Below, piece by piece: positions 45,754 to 54,686 of a stretch of DNA of 64,000 nt. A model generated the notes under the pieces. It was not told the DNA's origin. It made no database searches and saw nothing but the letters and a program-made list of their open reading frames with translations. The first letter of the stretch is position 1. Each line of letters starts with the position of its first letter. Both the position numbers and the translations under genes were made by a program. Origin of the DNA: CAIKZJ01 sp964626015 (GTDB taxonomy: Bacteria > Bacteroidota > Ignavibacteria > Tepidaquicellales > Tepidaquicellaceae); the NCBI GenBank assembly GCA_964626015.1, contig CAZVCC010000003.1, positions 1 through 64,000 on the forward strand, given 5' to 3'.

Positions 45754-47400
45754 ATGAAGAAGAAAATTTTAGCGGCAATAATTGCTGCGATAATTCTGCT
45801 AATAGTTCCTTTCGGCAACAATGCCAGCGGTGCCATAATACTTCAAAGAGCATATTTTACGGGCAATAATATATTCAACTATTTCATGAATAACGGTGTA
45901 TTTAACCAGAACAATACGAATGGAAGCACTGCGGGATTATACTGGGCGGCCGACTCGATGAAGAGTTACTGCTTCACTGCAGGGTTCAATATTTCGGGAA
46001 TAGTTAACGGACAGCTTGCACAGTTTATGGCATCATACAGCGGTGAGTATGCACCCGGATATTATGAAAACGGTGTTTACAAAACAAACGTTGATATGAA
46101 GATTTACATGGTGAAAAGAACGGATAATTCATGGACAAATCCCGACTATGCTAACTGGTATAAAATGATTCGATTCGGGGCGCCTTATGAAGACCTGAAT
46201 AACAATTGTATGTATGATGACGGAATAGACAAGCCCGGTGTGCCTGCGGCATCTCAAACTCTTTTTATCGCATTTGCAGACGGTGATATAAGTCAAAGAA
46301 TTCCGGGTAATGGATTTGGCGGAGGAATAACAAATCCGATATTCGGGGCAGAAGCAAAGCTGACAGTATGGGCTTACAATGTTTATCTGCCCGACGTGCA
46401 ATATATGCGGTATCAGATAATAAACAAAAGTGAAAATATCTGGGACAGCACGTACTTCGGGATATTTGCAGACCCTGATTCGCCGTTACCTGCAGATCTT
46501 CTAAAGGATTTACCCGGATGTGATACGCTGCTTGATTTAGGGTACAACTGGAATAATGATACTGCGTTTGTATGCGGGTCTTACGGAGTTCAGGTATTGC
46601 AGGGACCCTATAATGAAGTCACAGGAGATACACTTGAAATGACAGCATTTACATTCATTCGTTTTAATCATCCATGTCAATGGGAAGTAACAGGTATGCC
46701 ACGAGGAGCTCATAATTATTTGAAGGGATACAAGACTGACGGAACACCATTTCTTGACCCGACTTACACTCCGTACAAAAAGACTAAGTTCGCATTTTCA
46801 GGTGACCCTGAAACAAATGCAGGATGGACACCAAGCAAGGGGTTTATACTAAATTGTAACGGCGCGGATACGGGAGCTTTTGTGATAATACAGGGATATG
46901 ATGGAAAATTCGCTGTTAGTACCGGAGCCGATAATCTAAAGATAATGCCGGGAGATACGCAAAATGTTTACTTTGCACAAATGTTAGCGAAGGGAGTAAC
47001 GAACAAAAACTCTGTTACAAAGCTGAAATCACTTGCACATTCATCAAGAGTCTTTTTTAAATCGGGTTTGACAGAAGACATTGAAAGGAACTGCAGTGTA
47101 ACTCCAGTTCCGGAAGATTTTGGGATAATGCAGAACTTTCCAAATCCTTTTAACGGCAGTACTGTAATAAGATACAGTTTACCGAGAAGCGCATATGTTA
47201 AGATAACGGTTTATGATATGCTCGGGAAAGATATCGCCGTTCTCGTTAACGGACAGATATCACCCGGCTATTATGAAACGAACATTTCTGCAAAGAACCT
47301 TTCATCGGGAATTTATTTTTACAGAATGGAAGTGATAGATAACACCATAAACAATGCACATAAGCTCGGAAGAGTTTATAAGATGGCAGTGATTAAGTAA
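45754..47400 (+). CDS. Secreted protein with C-terminal sorting domain
   Basis: The 548-residue product has a signal peptide (MKKKILAAIIAAIILLIVPF). A long mid-region of unknown fold includes ILQRAYFTGNNIFNYFMNNG and the repeated metal-like DPDSPLPADLLKDLPGCD. It ends with a type A sorting domain of the Bacteroidota type IX kind (NFPNPFNGSTVIRYSLP, then SAYVKITVYDMLGKDIAVLV). It is therefore exported and probably attached at the cell surface. The middle is not recognised. It is preceded by an AT-rich promoter region of about 100 bases after the divergent lplA gene. Confidence 0.85.
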   Translation: MKKKILAAIIAAIILLIVPFGNNASGAIILQRAYFTGNNIFNYFMNNGVFNQNNTNGSTAGLYWAADSMKSYCFTAGFNISGIVNGQLAQFMASYSGEYAPGYYENGVYKTNVDMKIYMVKRTDNSWTNPDYANWYKMIRFGAPYEDLNNNCMYDDGIDKPGVPAASQTLFIAFADGDISQRIPGNGFGGGITNPIFGAEAKLTVWAYNVYLPDVQYMRYQIINKSENIWDSTYFGIFADPDSPLPADLLKDLPGCDTLLDLGYNWNNDTAFVCGSYGVQVLQGPYNEVTGDTLEMTAFTFIRFNHPCQWEVTGMPRGAHNYLKGYKTDGTPFLDPTYTPYKKTKFAFSGDPETNAGWTPSKGFILNCNGADTGAFVIIQGYDGKFAVSTGADNLKIMPGDTQNVYFAQMLAKGVTNKNSVTKLKSLAHSSRVFFKSGLTEDIERNCSVTPVPEDFGIMQNFPNPFNGSTVIRYSLPRSAYVKITVYDMLGKDIAVLVNGQISPGYYETNISAKNLSSGIYFYRMEVIDNTINNAHKLGRVYKMAVIK

Positions 47401-47457
47401 AACAATTTAAAGATAATCATAAAGAGAAAATATCATTAATTAATAACTATACTAAAC

Positions 47458-48066
47458 ATACTAATTGCATTTCTATAGGGTTTGTTGTCAGCTAAATCAC
47501 TCGTGCTGGGTGGCATAGTAGCAGCACGCTTTGATTTAAGGAAGCGTAAACTAGGTATAATAATGGCATTCGGAGCGGGTACGCTAATATCAGCAATCTC
47601 TTACGAAATGATATTAGTTATCGCTTTGATTTGTTCTGCTTCGTCAGTTGCCGGATACTCACTATTTAAGAATACTTCATGCGAATGGCTGGCATTCATA
47701 CAGGCTTTTGCAGGAGGGGCTATTCTATTAATGCTTGCAAATTCAATGATACCGGAGTCTTATGAGCACGACGTAGCCGATGGCTAAAAACAAAATAAAG
47801 ACATACAATAACAAAGAATTTAACCGCAGAGTACCCAGAGAGCGCAGAGAACAAATACTAAAACAAGAAAGATGATTTTTACCGCAAGGGTCGCAAAGGA
47901 AGCAAAGGACGCAAAGAAAACACTTGAGATTTTTTCTTTTATAAAAGTTTGTTTTTATTACACGGTTTTTTAAACATAGTAGCACGGCGGCAAGCGGGCG
48001 GGAATTTTTACGGTGCTCGGATTCTTTGTTTCAGTAATCATGGTTATACTGGAACACACTGTTTAG
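47458..48066 (+). pseudogene. ZIP-family metal transporter pseudogene
   Basis: Conserved ZIP parts survive in pieces: AFL-x-GLLSAKSLVLGGIV (about 47467, TAG in place of TGG), IMAFGAGTLISAISYE (about 47560), then directly AFIQAFAGGAILLMLANSMI and PESYEH. The ~110 middle residues expected between these are deleted. After a 220-bp insertion at 47771-47990 the ending HGGKRAGIFTVLGF resumes in frame and stops at 48066. It carries an amber codon, an internal deletion and an insertion, so it is inactive. The start codon is probably lost (ATA at 47458). Confidence 0.85.
47771..47990. mobile_element. 220-bp non-autonomous repeat element with 6-bp target duplication
   Basis: AGCACG at 47765-47770 and again at 47991-47996 flank 220 bases without a gene. 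Removing one AGCACG and the insert joins TCT-TAT-GAG-CAC to GGC-GGC-AAG and restores the ZIP reading frame, so this is an insertion. It carries CGCAGAGTACCCAGAGAGCG and TTTACCGCAAGGGTCGCAAA, with GTTTGTTTTTATTACAC near the right end. These are reverse complements of motifs in the 400-1020 repeat region, so it belongs to the same dispersed family. Confidence 0.7.
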
Positions 48067-48202
48067 AGTATTTAAATTTCAGGAATAACATACATTCCAT
48101 ATTATTTGCAAAAGAATATTTCTTGAATTCAAATGAAATTTGTTCAGTTTTTGTGAACTTTTAAAACATCATTCTGTTTTAAAACATTAAAAGGAGAACA
48201 AT

Positions 48203-49015
48203 ATGAAAAACAACAAATTTACAAAGTCCTTAATTGCCGGGACGATGGCAATATTATTCGTTGCTCTTGTTTCTGTTTTAGCTTATGCTTATTCAACAGG
48301 GATAACAGGCAGAACGCACAAGGGTCCCGAGCCGGGATGTATATGCCACAATGCAGATCCTTCATCAAGCGTGTCTGTTCAAATCACGGGTCCTTCGGTT
48401 TTAGCACCAGGTACTACCGCTGTTTACAAAGTAAAAATTTCAGGCGGTCCTTTAGTCAGAGGCGGAACGAACATTGCAGTTAACCAAGGAACAATAAATC
48501 CGGGCTCTGGGTCGGGTCTTCAAAAAATTGGTGATGAGCTTACACACACCAGCCCTAAATCACCCGTCAGCGATACAGTAAGCTTTGAATTCCAGTACAC
48601 GGCACCAATGTCACCTACAACAGATACACTGTTTGCAAACGGCAACAGCGTTAACTTTGACAACACAAATTCCGGGGATATGTGGAATTTTGCTCCAAAT
48701 AAACCTGTGTTGATCTCAACCGCAAGCGGAATTAGCAATAACAACACGGTTTCAGAATACCATCTTTACCAAAACTATCCAAACCCGTTCAATCCATCAA
48801 CAAGCATAAAATTTAATATAGTAAAGAGCGGTTACGTTAGTTTGAAGGTGTTTGACCTTAGCGGTAAGGAAGTAAAAACTCTTGTCGGCGGAAACATGCA
48901 GAGCGGAAGCCATGAAGTTAATCTAAATGCTGCTGGACTATCGAGTGGAATTTATTTTTGCAGGCTTGAGACATCTGATTACTCATCAATGATAAAAATG
49001 ACATTACTGAAATAG
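48203..49015 (+). CDS. Secreted protein with choice-of-anchor-V-like domain and sorting signal
   Basis: The 270-residue product has a signal or membrane N-terminus (LIAGTMAILFVALVSVLAYA), then GRTHKGPEPGCICHNA with a Cys-x-Cys-His motif, followed by a beta-sandwich domain (VSVQITGPSVLAPGTTAVYK). This pattern is found in the choice-of-anchor V family. It ends with the C-terminal sorting domain (LYQNYPNPFNPSTSIKFNI). A good leader (AAAAGGAGAACAAT) precedes the ATG. It is exported to the cell surface, with a ligand that is unknown. A perfect terminator follows at 49041. Confidence 0.83.
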   Translation: MKNNKFTKSLIAGTMAILFVALVSVLAYAYSTGITGRTHKGPEPGCICHNADPSSSVSVQITGPSVLAPGTTAVYKVKISGGPLVRGGTNIAVNQGTINPGSGSGLQKIGDELTHTSPKSPVSDTVSFEFQYTAPMSPTTDTLFANGNSVNFDNTNSGDMWNFAPNKPVLISTASGISNNNTVSEYHLYQNYPNPFNPSTSIKFNIVKSGYVSLKVFDLSGKEVKTLVGGNMQSGSHEVNLNAAGLSSGIYFCRLETSDYSSMIKMTLLK

Positions 49016-49040
49016 TAACACTGATAGAATAATTCATTAG

Positions 49041-49069
49041 TACAAAGCGGGATGATGTCCCGCTTTGTA
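49041..49069. terminator. Bidirectional terminator
   Basis: TACAAAGCGGGA and TCCCGCTTTGTA form perfect 12-base arms with a 5-base loop, between the convergent genes ending at 49015 and 49108. Confidence 0.9.
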
Positions 49070-49107
49070 TTTACAAACTTTTAATCAGGTTGTTCTTTAA
49101 GTTTTTA

Positions 49108-50457
49108 TCATTTCACAAGCAGAATTCTTTTTACATCTATAAAATCATTTATTTTCATACGGCAGAAATAAGTTCCACTTGGGTGTTGGGATGCGTTCCA
49201 GTCAATGATATAATTTCCCGCCAACCGGTGTTCATTTACGAGTGCTTCTATTTCTCTTCCTATTGCATCGTAAATAATTATTCTAACAAATCCGCTTTCA
49301 GGAATCTCATAACTAATACTTGTTTTCGGATTAAACGGGTTTGGATAGTTTTGATAAAGTTTGTATTCACTGACTGTAGATTCATTGCTAATGTTAGTCG
49401 GGGTGCCAAAGAGAATCTGGTAATTCTGAGCATACTCGTAGGGCGACGGATTGCAAGTTGTTACTTTATCCCAGTTTATAGACCAAGTCATCATACCTGC
49501 AATATTCGCATAACCACCCGTCTGGAATAACGTATAAGAGCCGGGTTTCGGACCCGTGCCTTTCAAATACTTTACGGCTGATTGCACTACAGCTGTGGAG
49601 ATAAATCCTCCTCCCGCTGCACTCGGGCACGCAGGCAAACCAACAACAACTTTATCAGCAGGTAATCCCTGAAAATAACCACCGTTAGTATTGAATCCGT
49701 GTATTACAGCTTCAGACATTGCAAGGATGAAATCAGCTGTACCCTGAGAATAAATATTTCCATCTATGCCGTACATGCTGCCGCTGTTGTACAATTGCAC
49801 ATGTATATAGTTCAAGTCGTTTCTGAATGCATGTATGAGCGGCAGATACCCTCCCCAGATTCCTCCGTATGCTGACATACCGCCCTGCACGTAAGCAGTT
49901 TCTGGTGCAAAAGTAAGCATCATTTGCCTGTTATTAGCTATAAAATAATTTGTTTTAATCTGATTTATGGCATAGATTAAATTTATGCAATCAACTGATG
50001 TTGGGTTTGTGATTGTACCACTTGCAAGAATGGAGTTGCCATGTTCAATGTCTATATCTATACCGTCAAATTGGAAAGTATTTAAGATTGAAGTCATGCT
50101 GTTAATAAAGGCATCTCTGTTTGCGTTATTATTTAACGATATCGAAGCGTTCGCACCGCCGATGCTTATCAGGACTTTTTTCCCCTGACTTTGAAGCGAC
50201 TGAACCTGTGCTATAAATGTCGTCTGAGAAACAACATCAGGCGTAAAATGCATAGTCATATCAGAAGGGGAAACAGGTTCTGCAAATGCAACACAAACAA
50301 CATTGTATCTTGAATCTACCTGGTCGAGCAATATATATGGCGCGTTGGAATCATTCCAATTGTGCCAATACCCTATTAAAACAGAACCTTGAGATTTTGT
50401 TGAAATGCTTAAGAACAGTAACAAAACAGACAAACAAAATTTAATTTTAGATTTCAC
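49108..50457 (-). CDS. Secreted GH18 chitinase
   Basis: The 449-residue product has a signal peptide (MKSKIKFCLSVLLLFLSIST). Its GH18 TIM barrel has the catalytic DxxDxDxE motif in FDGIDIDIEHG (catalytic E138), with strand motifs KVLISIGGAN before and GMMTWSINWDKVTTC after. It ends with a type A sorting domain (LYQNYPNPFNPKTSISYEIP). It hydrolyses beta-1,4-GlcNAc links in chitin at or outside the cell surface. Together with the GH20 hexosaminidase at 40789 it makes a chitin-to-GlcNAc path plausible. Confidence 0.93.
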   Translation of the reverse strand: MKSKIKFCLSVLLLFLSISTKSQGSVLIGYWHNWNDSNAPYILLDQVDSRYNVVCVAFAEPVSPSDMTMHFTPDVVSQTTFIAQVQSLQSQGKKVLISIGGANASISLNNNANRDAFINSMTSILNTFQFDGIDIDIEHGNSILASGTITNPTSVDCINLIYAINQIKTNYFIANNRQMMLTFAPETAYVQGGMSAYGGIWGGYLPLIHAFRNDLNYIHVQLYNSGSMYGIDGNIYSQGTADFILAMSEAVIHGFNTNGGYFQGLPADKVVVGLPACPSAAGGGFISTAVVQSAVKYLKGTGPKPGSYTLFQTGGYANIAGMMTWSINWDKVTTCNPSPYEYAQNYQILFGTPTNISNESTVSEYKLYQNYPNPFNPKTSISYEIPESGFVRIIIYDAIGREIEALVNEHRLAGNYIIDWNASQHPSGTYFCRMKINDFIDVKRILLVK

Positions 50458-50626
50458 TGATTTTTTACTATTGAATTAAGATTGTAATATTTATCAATAG
50501 GATAATATATATTTTAATTCAAAAATTAAAGGAATGATGATTTTACATAATCAATTGCAAAGGGCATGTTGAAAGTCTGCTGTGGTGGAAGTTGAATCCC
50601 GATCAATCAAGACTTATCAAGCTTAT

Positions 50627-50878
50627 CTATAACCCACCCCTATTAATCAAACTTAATACGTAATTACTATTCTTGAGAGATTTAAGTTTCTTCTCAAAAA
50701 CCATTGCCTCGCTTCTTGTATTGAACTCTTTTGAGAAAAGTAAACTCCACGGTCCCTTGTTTTTTGTGTAAATGTTTTTGTCTGAATTATGTTTATTAAG
50801 ACGTGCCTGTATATTGTTGGTTTGACCAATGTAGAGTTTTCCAGTAGAATCTGACTGTATAATATAGGTATAGTACAC
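50627..50878 (-). CDS. GIY-YIG nuclease-like small protein
   Basis: From a GTG start at 50878 the product is 83 residues. It begins VYYTYIIQSDSTGKLYIGQT, the GIY-YIG domain (Y-I..., then LYIGQTNNIQARLNKHNS), and ends with KSLKNSNYVLSLINRGGL. The ATG at 50923 was rejected because the residues before VYYTYI are a translation of the tRNA fragment just upstream (SPVRFRPCPL). Single-domain GIY-YIG proteins of this UPF0213-like type lie beside tRNA genes in many Bacteroidota/Chlorobi genomes. Their cellular role is unknown. Confidence 0.87.
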   Translation of the reverse strand: MYYTYIIQSDSTGKLYIGQTNNIQARLNKHNSDKNIYTKNKGPWSLLFSKEFNTRSEAMVFEKKLKSLKNSNYVLSLINRGGL

Positions 50879-50893
50879 TTTAAATATACAAAG

Positions 50894-50935
50894 TGGACAG
50901 GGCCGGAATCGAACCGGCGACACACGGCTTTTCAG
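50894..50935 (-). tRNA. 3' half of tRNA-Phe(GAA), attachment-site remnant
   Basis: On the minus strand the sequence runs CTGAAAA (anticodon loop with GAA), GCCGT, GTGTC, then T-arm GCCGG-TTCGATT-CCGGC, acceptor CCTGTCC and discriminator A. This is the 3' half of a bacterial tRNA-Phe. The 5' half is absent: the complement of GCCGT does not precede the loop. A half tRNA beside an integrase gene is the usual left or right junction of an island inserted in a tRNA gene. Confidence 0.8.
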
Positions 50936-50948
50936 GTTTTTTACCTAC

Positions 50949-50991
50949 CCCAAAAACAGTTCAAAATTGAAGTTTTTGAACTGTTTTTGGG
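50949..50991. promoter_or_regulatory. Perfect 18-base inverted repeat next to the att site
   Basis: CCCAAAAACAGTTCAAAA at 50949-50966 pairs exactly with TTTTGAACTGTTTTTGGG at 50974-50991, with a 7-base loop. TACCC motifs flank it at 50946, 50996 and 51007. It lies 15 bases from the tRNA fragment and 80 bases before the integrase, and may be a recombinase or excisionase site, or a terminator for the neighbouring DNA. Confidence 0.55.
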
Positions 50992-51071
50992 AAACTACCC
51001 ATTAAATTACCCACTCAAGCATTAAAAAATCGGATATTTTCAGGAAATTTCATCCTGTTTGGAGCAAGAAA

Positions 51072-52127
51072 ATGTTTTTAAGCAAATCTCCGAAAAGCGG
51101 AAAATATTATTTATACTATTTTGATGAGGATGGTAAAAGGCGTTCTGTCTCTACAAAAACAAAACTGAAAGCAGAAGCGAAAGAATTTGAAAAGAAGTTT
51201 ATAGAAAACTTGAATAATAGTAGAAATGAAGTTATCCCACAGAAAATTTATTATCTGGAAGACATTAAAATAGAAGTATTAAACTACACTATTAATAATT
51301 TAAGCATTCAAACTCATAAGATTTATGAAAGGGTTTTCTTAAATATGATTTCTATATTGGGAAATATTCCAGCAAAACTAATTTCTGTTAAAGACATTGA
51401 ACGATATAAGGAAGAACGGATAAAAACAATAAAGAAAATTACTTGCAACATTGAACTAAAAGTGATGAAAGCAATTTTCAATATTTCTGTGCGACTTGGC
51501 ATTTCGCCTGATAACCCGATTAAAGACGTTAAAAAATTTCTTATCCCCGAAAAAGAAAAATTAGCATTCAGTAATGATGAAATAAGAATGCTGCTGGAAG
51601 TCATACCCGAATGCAATTTCAGGAATATTGTATTATTCGGATTATATACCGGTTGCAGATTAAATGAAATACTTACATTGCAATGGCAAGATATAGACTT
51701 TGCAGAAAAGATGGTTATAATAAGAAATAAGCCGAACTTTCAAACTAAAACAGGTAAAATGCGTCATATTCCAATGTCAATTAAATTGTATGAATTATTA
51801 AATTCACTTCAAGAAAATAAAGAACCCAATATAATTGACTTCAGAACACCTGAAAAATTGGTATTCGGAAATCCTGAAGGGAAATCATATTCAAAAAGTT
51901 ATATTTCCAGAAGTTTTACAAAATATTTAAAGAAAGCACATCTTCCGAATAAATATCACTTCCATTGTCTTCGTCATACTTTTATTACATCACTGATTAA
52001 GAGTAACGTAAATATAAATTACGTAAAAGAATTGGTTGGGCACAGCAACATTCAGACTACTATGGCTTACATCCATATTTCTTCGGAAGATTTAAGGAGT
52101 GTTATCAATAGAATTGATGCTTTATAG
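51072..52127 (+). CDS. Tyrosine recombinase/integrase
   Basis: The 351-residue product has an N-terminal Arm-type DNA-binding part and a SAM-like core-binding domain at about 65-165. The catalytic domain carries Arg in YTGCRLNEILTLQW (about residue 193), the HxLRHT box in FHCLRHTFITS (about 299) and the nucleophile Tyr in HSNIQTTMAYIHIS (about 334). It catalyses integration and excision of the island at the adjacent tRNA-Phe site. The length is normal and the active site is complete. Confidence 0.95.
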   Translation: MFLSKSPKSGKYYLYYFDEDGKRRSVSTKTKLKAEAKEFEKKFIENLNNSRNEVIPQKIYYLEDIKIEVLNYTINNLSIQTHKIYERVFLNMISILGNIPAKLISVKDIERYKEERIKTIKKITCNIELKVMKAIFNISVRLGISPDNPIKDVKKFLIPEKEKLAFSNDEIRMLLEVIPECNFRNIVLFGLYTGCRLNEILTLQWQDIDFAEKMVIIRNKPNFQTKTGKMRHIPMSIKLYELLNSLQENKEPNIIDFRTPEKLVFGNPEGKSYSKSYISRSFTKYLKKAHLPNKYHFHCLRHTFITSLIKSNVNINYVKELVGHSNIQTTMAYIHISSEDLRSVINRIDAL

Positions 52128-52220
52128 CGACTTTATTTCTTCAAAACGATATCTTTTCCAAAACCAACCCATTTTCCCTCAAATCCCTACCCCTGTTTTT
52201 CTGGTTTATTTAATAGATAT

Positions 52221-53129
52221 TTATTTTTTAATAACTACACAATCAAATAAATGCACAACACCAAATGTATAAGTCCCACCACAAAAACCTTCAATTATTA
52301 CGTTTTGTCCCTTTTTAAGATTTGATAATTCCGACATATCTTTTTCTTTAAAATGGCAATCTACTTCTTCCGAAAGATTATCCCCAAGTTCTACTTTAAT
52401 GATACGGTCACCAGTTAAATTTTTACTGTCAGAGATTTTGTTAATTTTTCCAACTACTTGAATAATTTTTTCTTTATATTTATTATTTGCGCTGATTTCA
52501 TTATCATTAAATTCATTCATGAGTTTTTCATTTGATATTTTTATTTTCGGGCTCTTGCTTTCATTTTTTATTTCCGATTCAATTTTTGTTGTATTGGGTT
52601 GCGAATTTTGTTTAGAGAATTGTTTATCTTGCCATTCATCTGAATCTTTTACAAAGTTGGTTCTTAAAAGACCAAATGCAAGATATACATCATTACTATT
52701 CATATTTTTAATATATAACTCTGCCACTCCGCTACCACTATTTCCTATTAATAAAGAACCGATTAATTGACCCCTTTGAAATACCGATACCTTTGTTGCG
52801 TTTGCATTATCAAGACCAAACCTACCTAAATTATCTGGGTTTTCCGAAACCTTGCTTTCAAGATTATAATTTTTTAAATCTGAAAGAATATTTGAAATAT
52901 ATTGAGGGTAAGCAGGGCGGTCAATTGGTAAAGTGACCCTCCATTCTAAACCAACCTTTGACAAAGTAATACTTTTTCCAACATGTTCAATATCAATTTT
53001 ATCTATTCCAGATGAATCAATTTCAAATAATTGTTTTCCGATTTTATAAGTTGCAACCTTATTCGTTTTTTCGCACCCGAACAGAAAAAAAACGAATAAT
53101 ACACAAAATGAAATATATAAAGGTTTCAT
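52221..53129 (-). CDS. Lipoprotein fusing DUF4340-like and OB-fold domains
   Basis: The 302-residue product has a lipobox (FCVLFVFFLFGCEK). Residues about 28-165 resemble a DUF4340 domain (FEIDSSGIDKIDIEHVGKSI, WRVTLPIDRPAYPQYISNIL, GSLLIGNSGSGVAELYI). The C-terminal ~95 residues form an OB-fold of the tRNA_anti-like type (YKEKIIQVVGKINKISDSKN, VDCHFKEKDMSELSNLKKGQ). This pairing is unusual. The protein faces the periplasm or outer membrane. It is the last gene of the minus-strand series of membrane proteins, but a gap of 80 bases separates it. Function unknown. Confidence 0.7.
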   Translation of the reverse strand: MKPLYISFCVLFVFFLFGCEKTNKVATYKIGKQLFEIDSSGIDKIDIEHVGKSITLSKVGLEWRVTLPIDRPAYPQYISNILSDLKNYNLESKVSENPDNLGRFGLDNANATKVSVFQRGQLIGSLLIGNSGSGVAELYIKNMNSNDVYLAFGLLRTNFVKDSDEWQDKQFSKQNSQPNTTKIESEIKNESKSPKIKISNEKLMNEFNDNEISANNKYKEKIIQVVGKINKISDSKNLTGDRIIKVELGDNLSEEVDCHFKEKDMSELSNLKKGQNVIIEGFCGGTYTFGVVHLFDCVVIKK

Positions 53130-53211
53130 GATTAATAAATTTATTTTACAAAATAACGAATTCTCTTTAAAGGTATTTTTTTCATATTAAATTATTTTAA
53201 TTTACAAATGG

Positions 53212-53802
53212 CTATTGGTTTTTCTTTTTTCTTGAAAACTTGTTTTTAATATTTGACCATGTTAATTCCATCGGGGGATGTTCATATTGATATTTTTCAT
53301 AATATTCATCCCACTCTTTCTGTGAAAATTTTCTTCCTGCTTCTTTTTCTGCTTTATGCCGCCTGTATTCTTCTGGTAATCCAACAAATGGGTCATTATA
53401 TCCTTCTTCTCTCAATACATCTTTTGGGTTCACTTCATATTCATTGTTACTAATAAAAGGATTATAACCCATTTTTATCTTTTGTAACCAAACAGAAATT
53501 ACTGAACCCAAGAACGGAAGTGAATAAGCAATTCCTTCGGGCATTAATTCATAAAGACCATATAAAGATAAAACAACGATTACAATTTGTAAAAGTGAAA
53601 TTAAATAACGAACCGGTTTAGGAAGGGGTATCGCTTTTCTTTTTGGTTTTTTGTCATTTGATGCTGATTGCAAATTATTAGTATCAATTTTATTGACTGT
53701 CAAACAGGACTGACAAGTATAAGTTCCTCTTTTAAAATCGGCTTTGCTTAATTCTGTTTGTTCATTACAAACCGGACACTTATTTATTAAATTATTTGCC
53801 AT
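53212..53802 (-). CDS. Membrane protein with N-terminal zinc ribbon
   Basis: From the ATG at 53802 the product is 196 residues. Its four cysteines in CPVCNEQ and TYTCQSCLTVN form a zinc-ribbon (about residues 8-33). It is followed by a basic linker (KKPKRKAIPLPKP), two membrane helices at about 70-110 (LISLLQIVIVVLSLYGLYEL) and a charged cytoplasmic tail. The longer frame from 53817 adds five residues (MQIYL). The combination is common in membrane proteins of mobile elements, with no known function. Confidence 0.65.
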   Translation of the reverse strand: MANNLINKCPVCNEQTELSKADFKRGTYTCQSCLTVNKIDTNNLQSASNDKKPKRKAIPLPKPVRYLISLLQIVIVVLSLYGLYELMPEGIAYSLPFLGSVISVWLQKIKMGYNPFISNNEYEVNPKDVLREEGYNDPFVGLPEEYRRHKAEKEAGRKFSQKEWDEYYEKYQYEHPPMELTWSNIKNKFSRKKKNQ

Positions 53803-53845
53803 TAAATAAATTTGCAATTATTTATTTTTGTTCTACACTGTCGTT

Positions 53846-54166
53846 TTATTTGAAATACTCTTTTACCATTTCTTGTGTATAATTTTTATTATCTTTTGAT
53901 TCAAGCAATACACGAAGAATTTGTTCTTGCCTTCGGATAATAACGTCTTCCCTTTCAATAATAGATTTATACATATTTATTGCTTTTACTACAAATTCTA
54001 ATGCCTTAAAAATAAAGTAGACAACAAAAATATTGAATGCTATGAAAGCCAGCACTAATATTATCCACACACCCTCTGCTTCCTTACTGCATCCGGATAT
54101 AATAACTGTAAACATCCCAAGAAGGAATAAATTGATAAACAACAAATAATTTGTTTTAATTTTCAT
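53846..54166 (-). CDS. Small membrane or lipoprotein
   Basis: The 106-residue product starts LFINLFLLGMFTVIISGCSK, which could be a lipobox (ISGC) or a membrane helix. A second hydrophobic helix follows (WIILVLAFIAFNIFVVYFIF), then a charged helical tail (KSIIEREDVIIRRQEQILRV) likely to be cytoplasmic coiled coil. It is one of a row of five small membrane proteins on the minus strand, with short spacing between them. Confidence 0.6.
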   Translation of the reverse strand: MKIKTNYLLFINLFLLGMFTVIISGCSKEAEGVWIILVLAFIAFNIFVVYFIFKALEFVVKAINMYKSIIEREDVIIRRQEQILRVLLESKDNKNYTQEMVKEYFK

Positions 54167-54185
54167 AGTGTTTAGTAATTAAGTT

Positions 54186-54416
54186 TTAAAATGTTTTTTT
54201 ATTATAACTACTTACTGCGATAGCCGACCAGATTACGCATATCAACCAAGATAAAATATAATACTTCCATCCTTCTCCCCATGTTAAAAACCCGGACACA
54301 AAAATTATCAGATTCGTTACCAACATAATTATAGCACCTGAAATAGTAGAATAAAACATTCCAAACGGACCAAATGCCATAGATAAAATTACTGCCAATG
54401 TGATACTTTTTTTCAT
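54186..54416 (-). CDS. Small integral membrane protein
   Basis: The 76-residue product has two or three hydrophobic segments (LAVILSMAFGPFGMFYSTIS, MLVTNLIIFVSGFLTW, YILSWLICVIWSAIAV) with few charges. No family is recognised. It lies 19 bases downstream of the 77-residue gene and 20 bases upstream of the 106-residue gene, so co-transcription is likely. Confidence 0.6.
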   Translation of the reverse strand: MKKSITLAVILSMAFGPFGMFYSTISGAIIMLVTNLIIFVSGFLTWGEGWKYYILSWLICVIWSAIAVSSYNKKTF

Positions 54417-54435
54417 ATTTTATTTACAAGTTCAC

Positions 54436-54669
54436 TTACCAATCGTGATTTTTTCTATCTCGTGTTTCTTTTTTTATTATCGCTTTCTTTTTTTGGATAT
54501 ATTTAATAATGAATACAATTATAAAGATTATTACTATTACCCAAAAGAAAAAGGAAAGCAATAAACCAATTTCAAAGCCACTGCTTGTTTTAACATCGCT
54601 ACAGGAAAAAAACAAACAGGAAAATAGAAAATAAGTGCAAGATATTAATAAATGCTTGTATGATTTCAT
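54436..54669 (-). CDS. Single-pass membrane protein ending NHDW
   Basis: The 77-residue product has a signal-like start (LLISCTYFLFSCLFFSCSD), one strong helix (LLLSFFFWVIVIIFIIVFII) and a lysine-rich tail ending RDRKNHDW. The tail matches those of the two smaller proteins at 54687 and 54958. The three appear to be relatives, with the first carrying an added N-terminal signal. Confidence 0.6.
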   Translation of the reverse strand: MKSYKHLLISCTYFLFSCLFFSCSDVKTSSGFEIGLLLSFFFWVIVIIFIIVFIIKYIQKKKAIIKKETRDRKNHDW

Positions 54670-54686
54670 ATAAATAATTAATTAAG

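Noticed and set aside
50653..50925. 90-codon frame overlapping the GIY-YIG gene
   Set aside because: It is a shadow frame; the other frame holds the GIY-YIG motifs.
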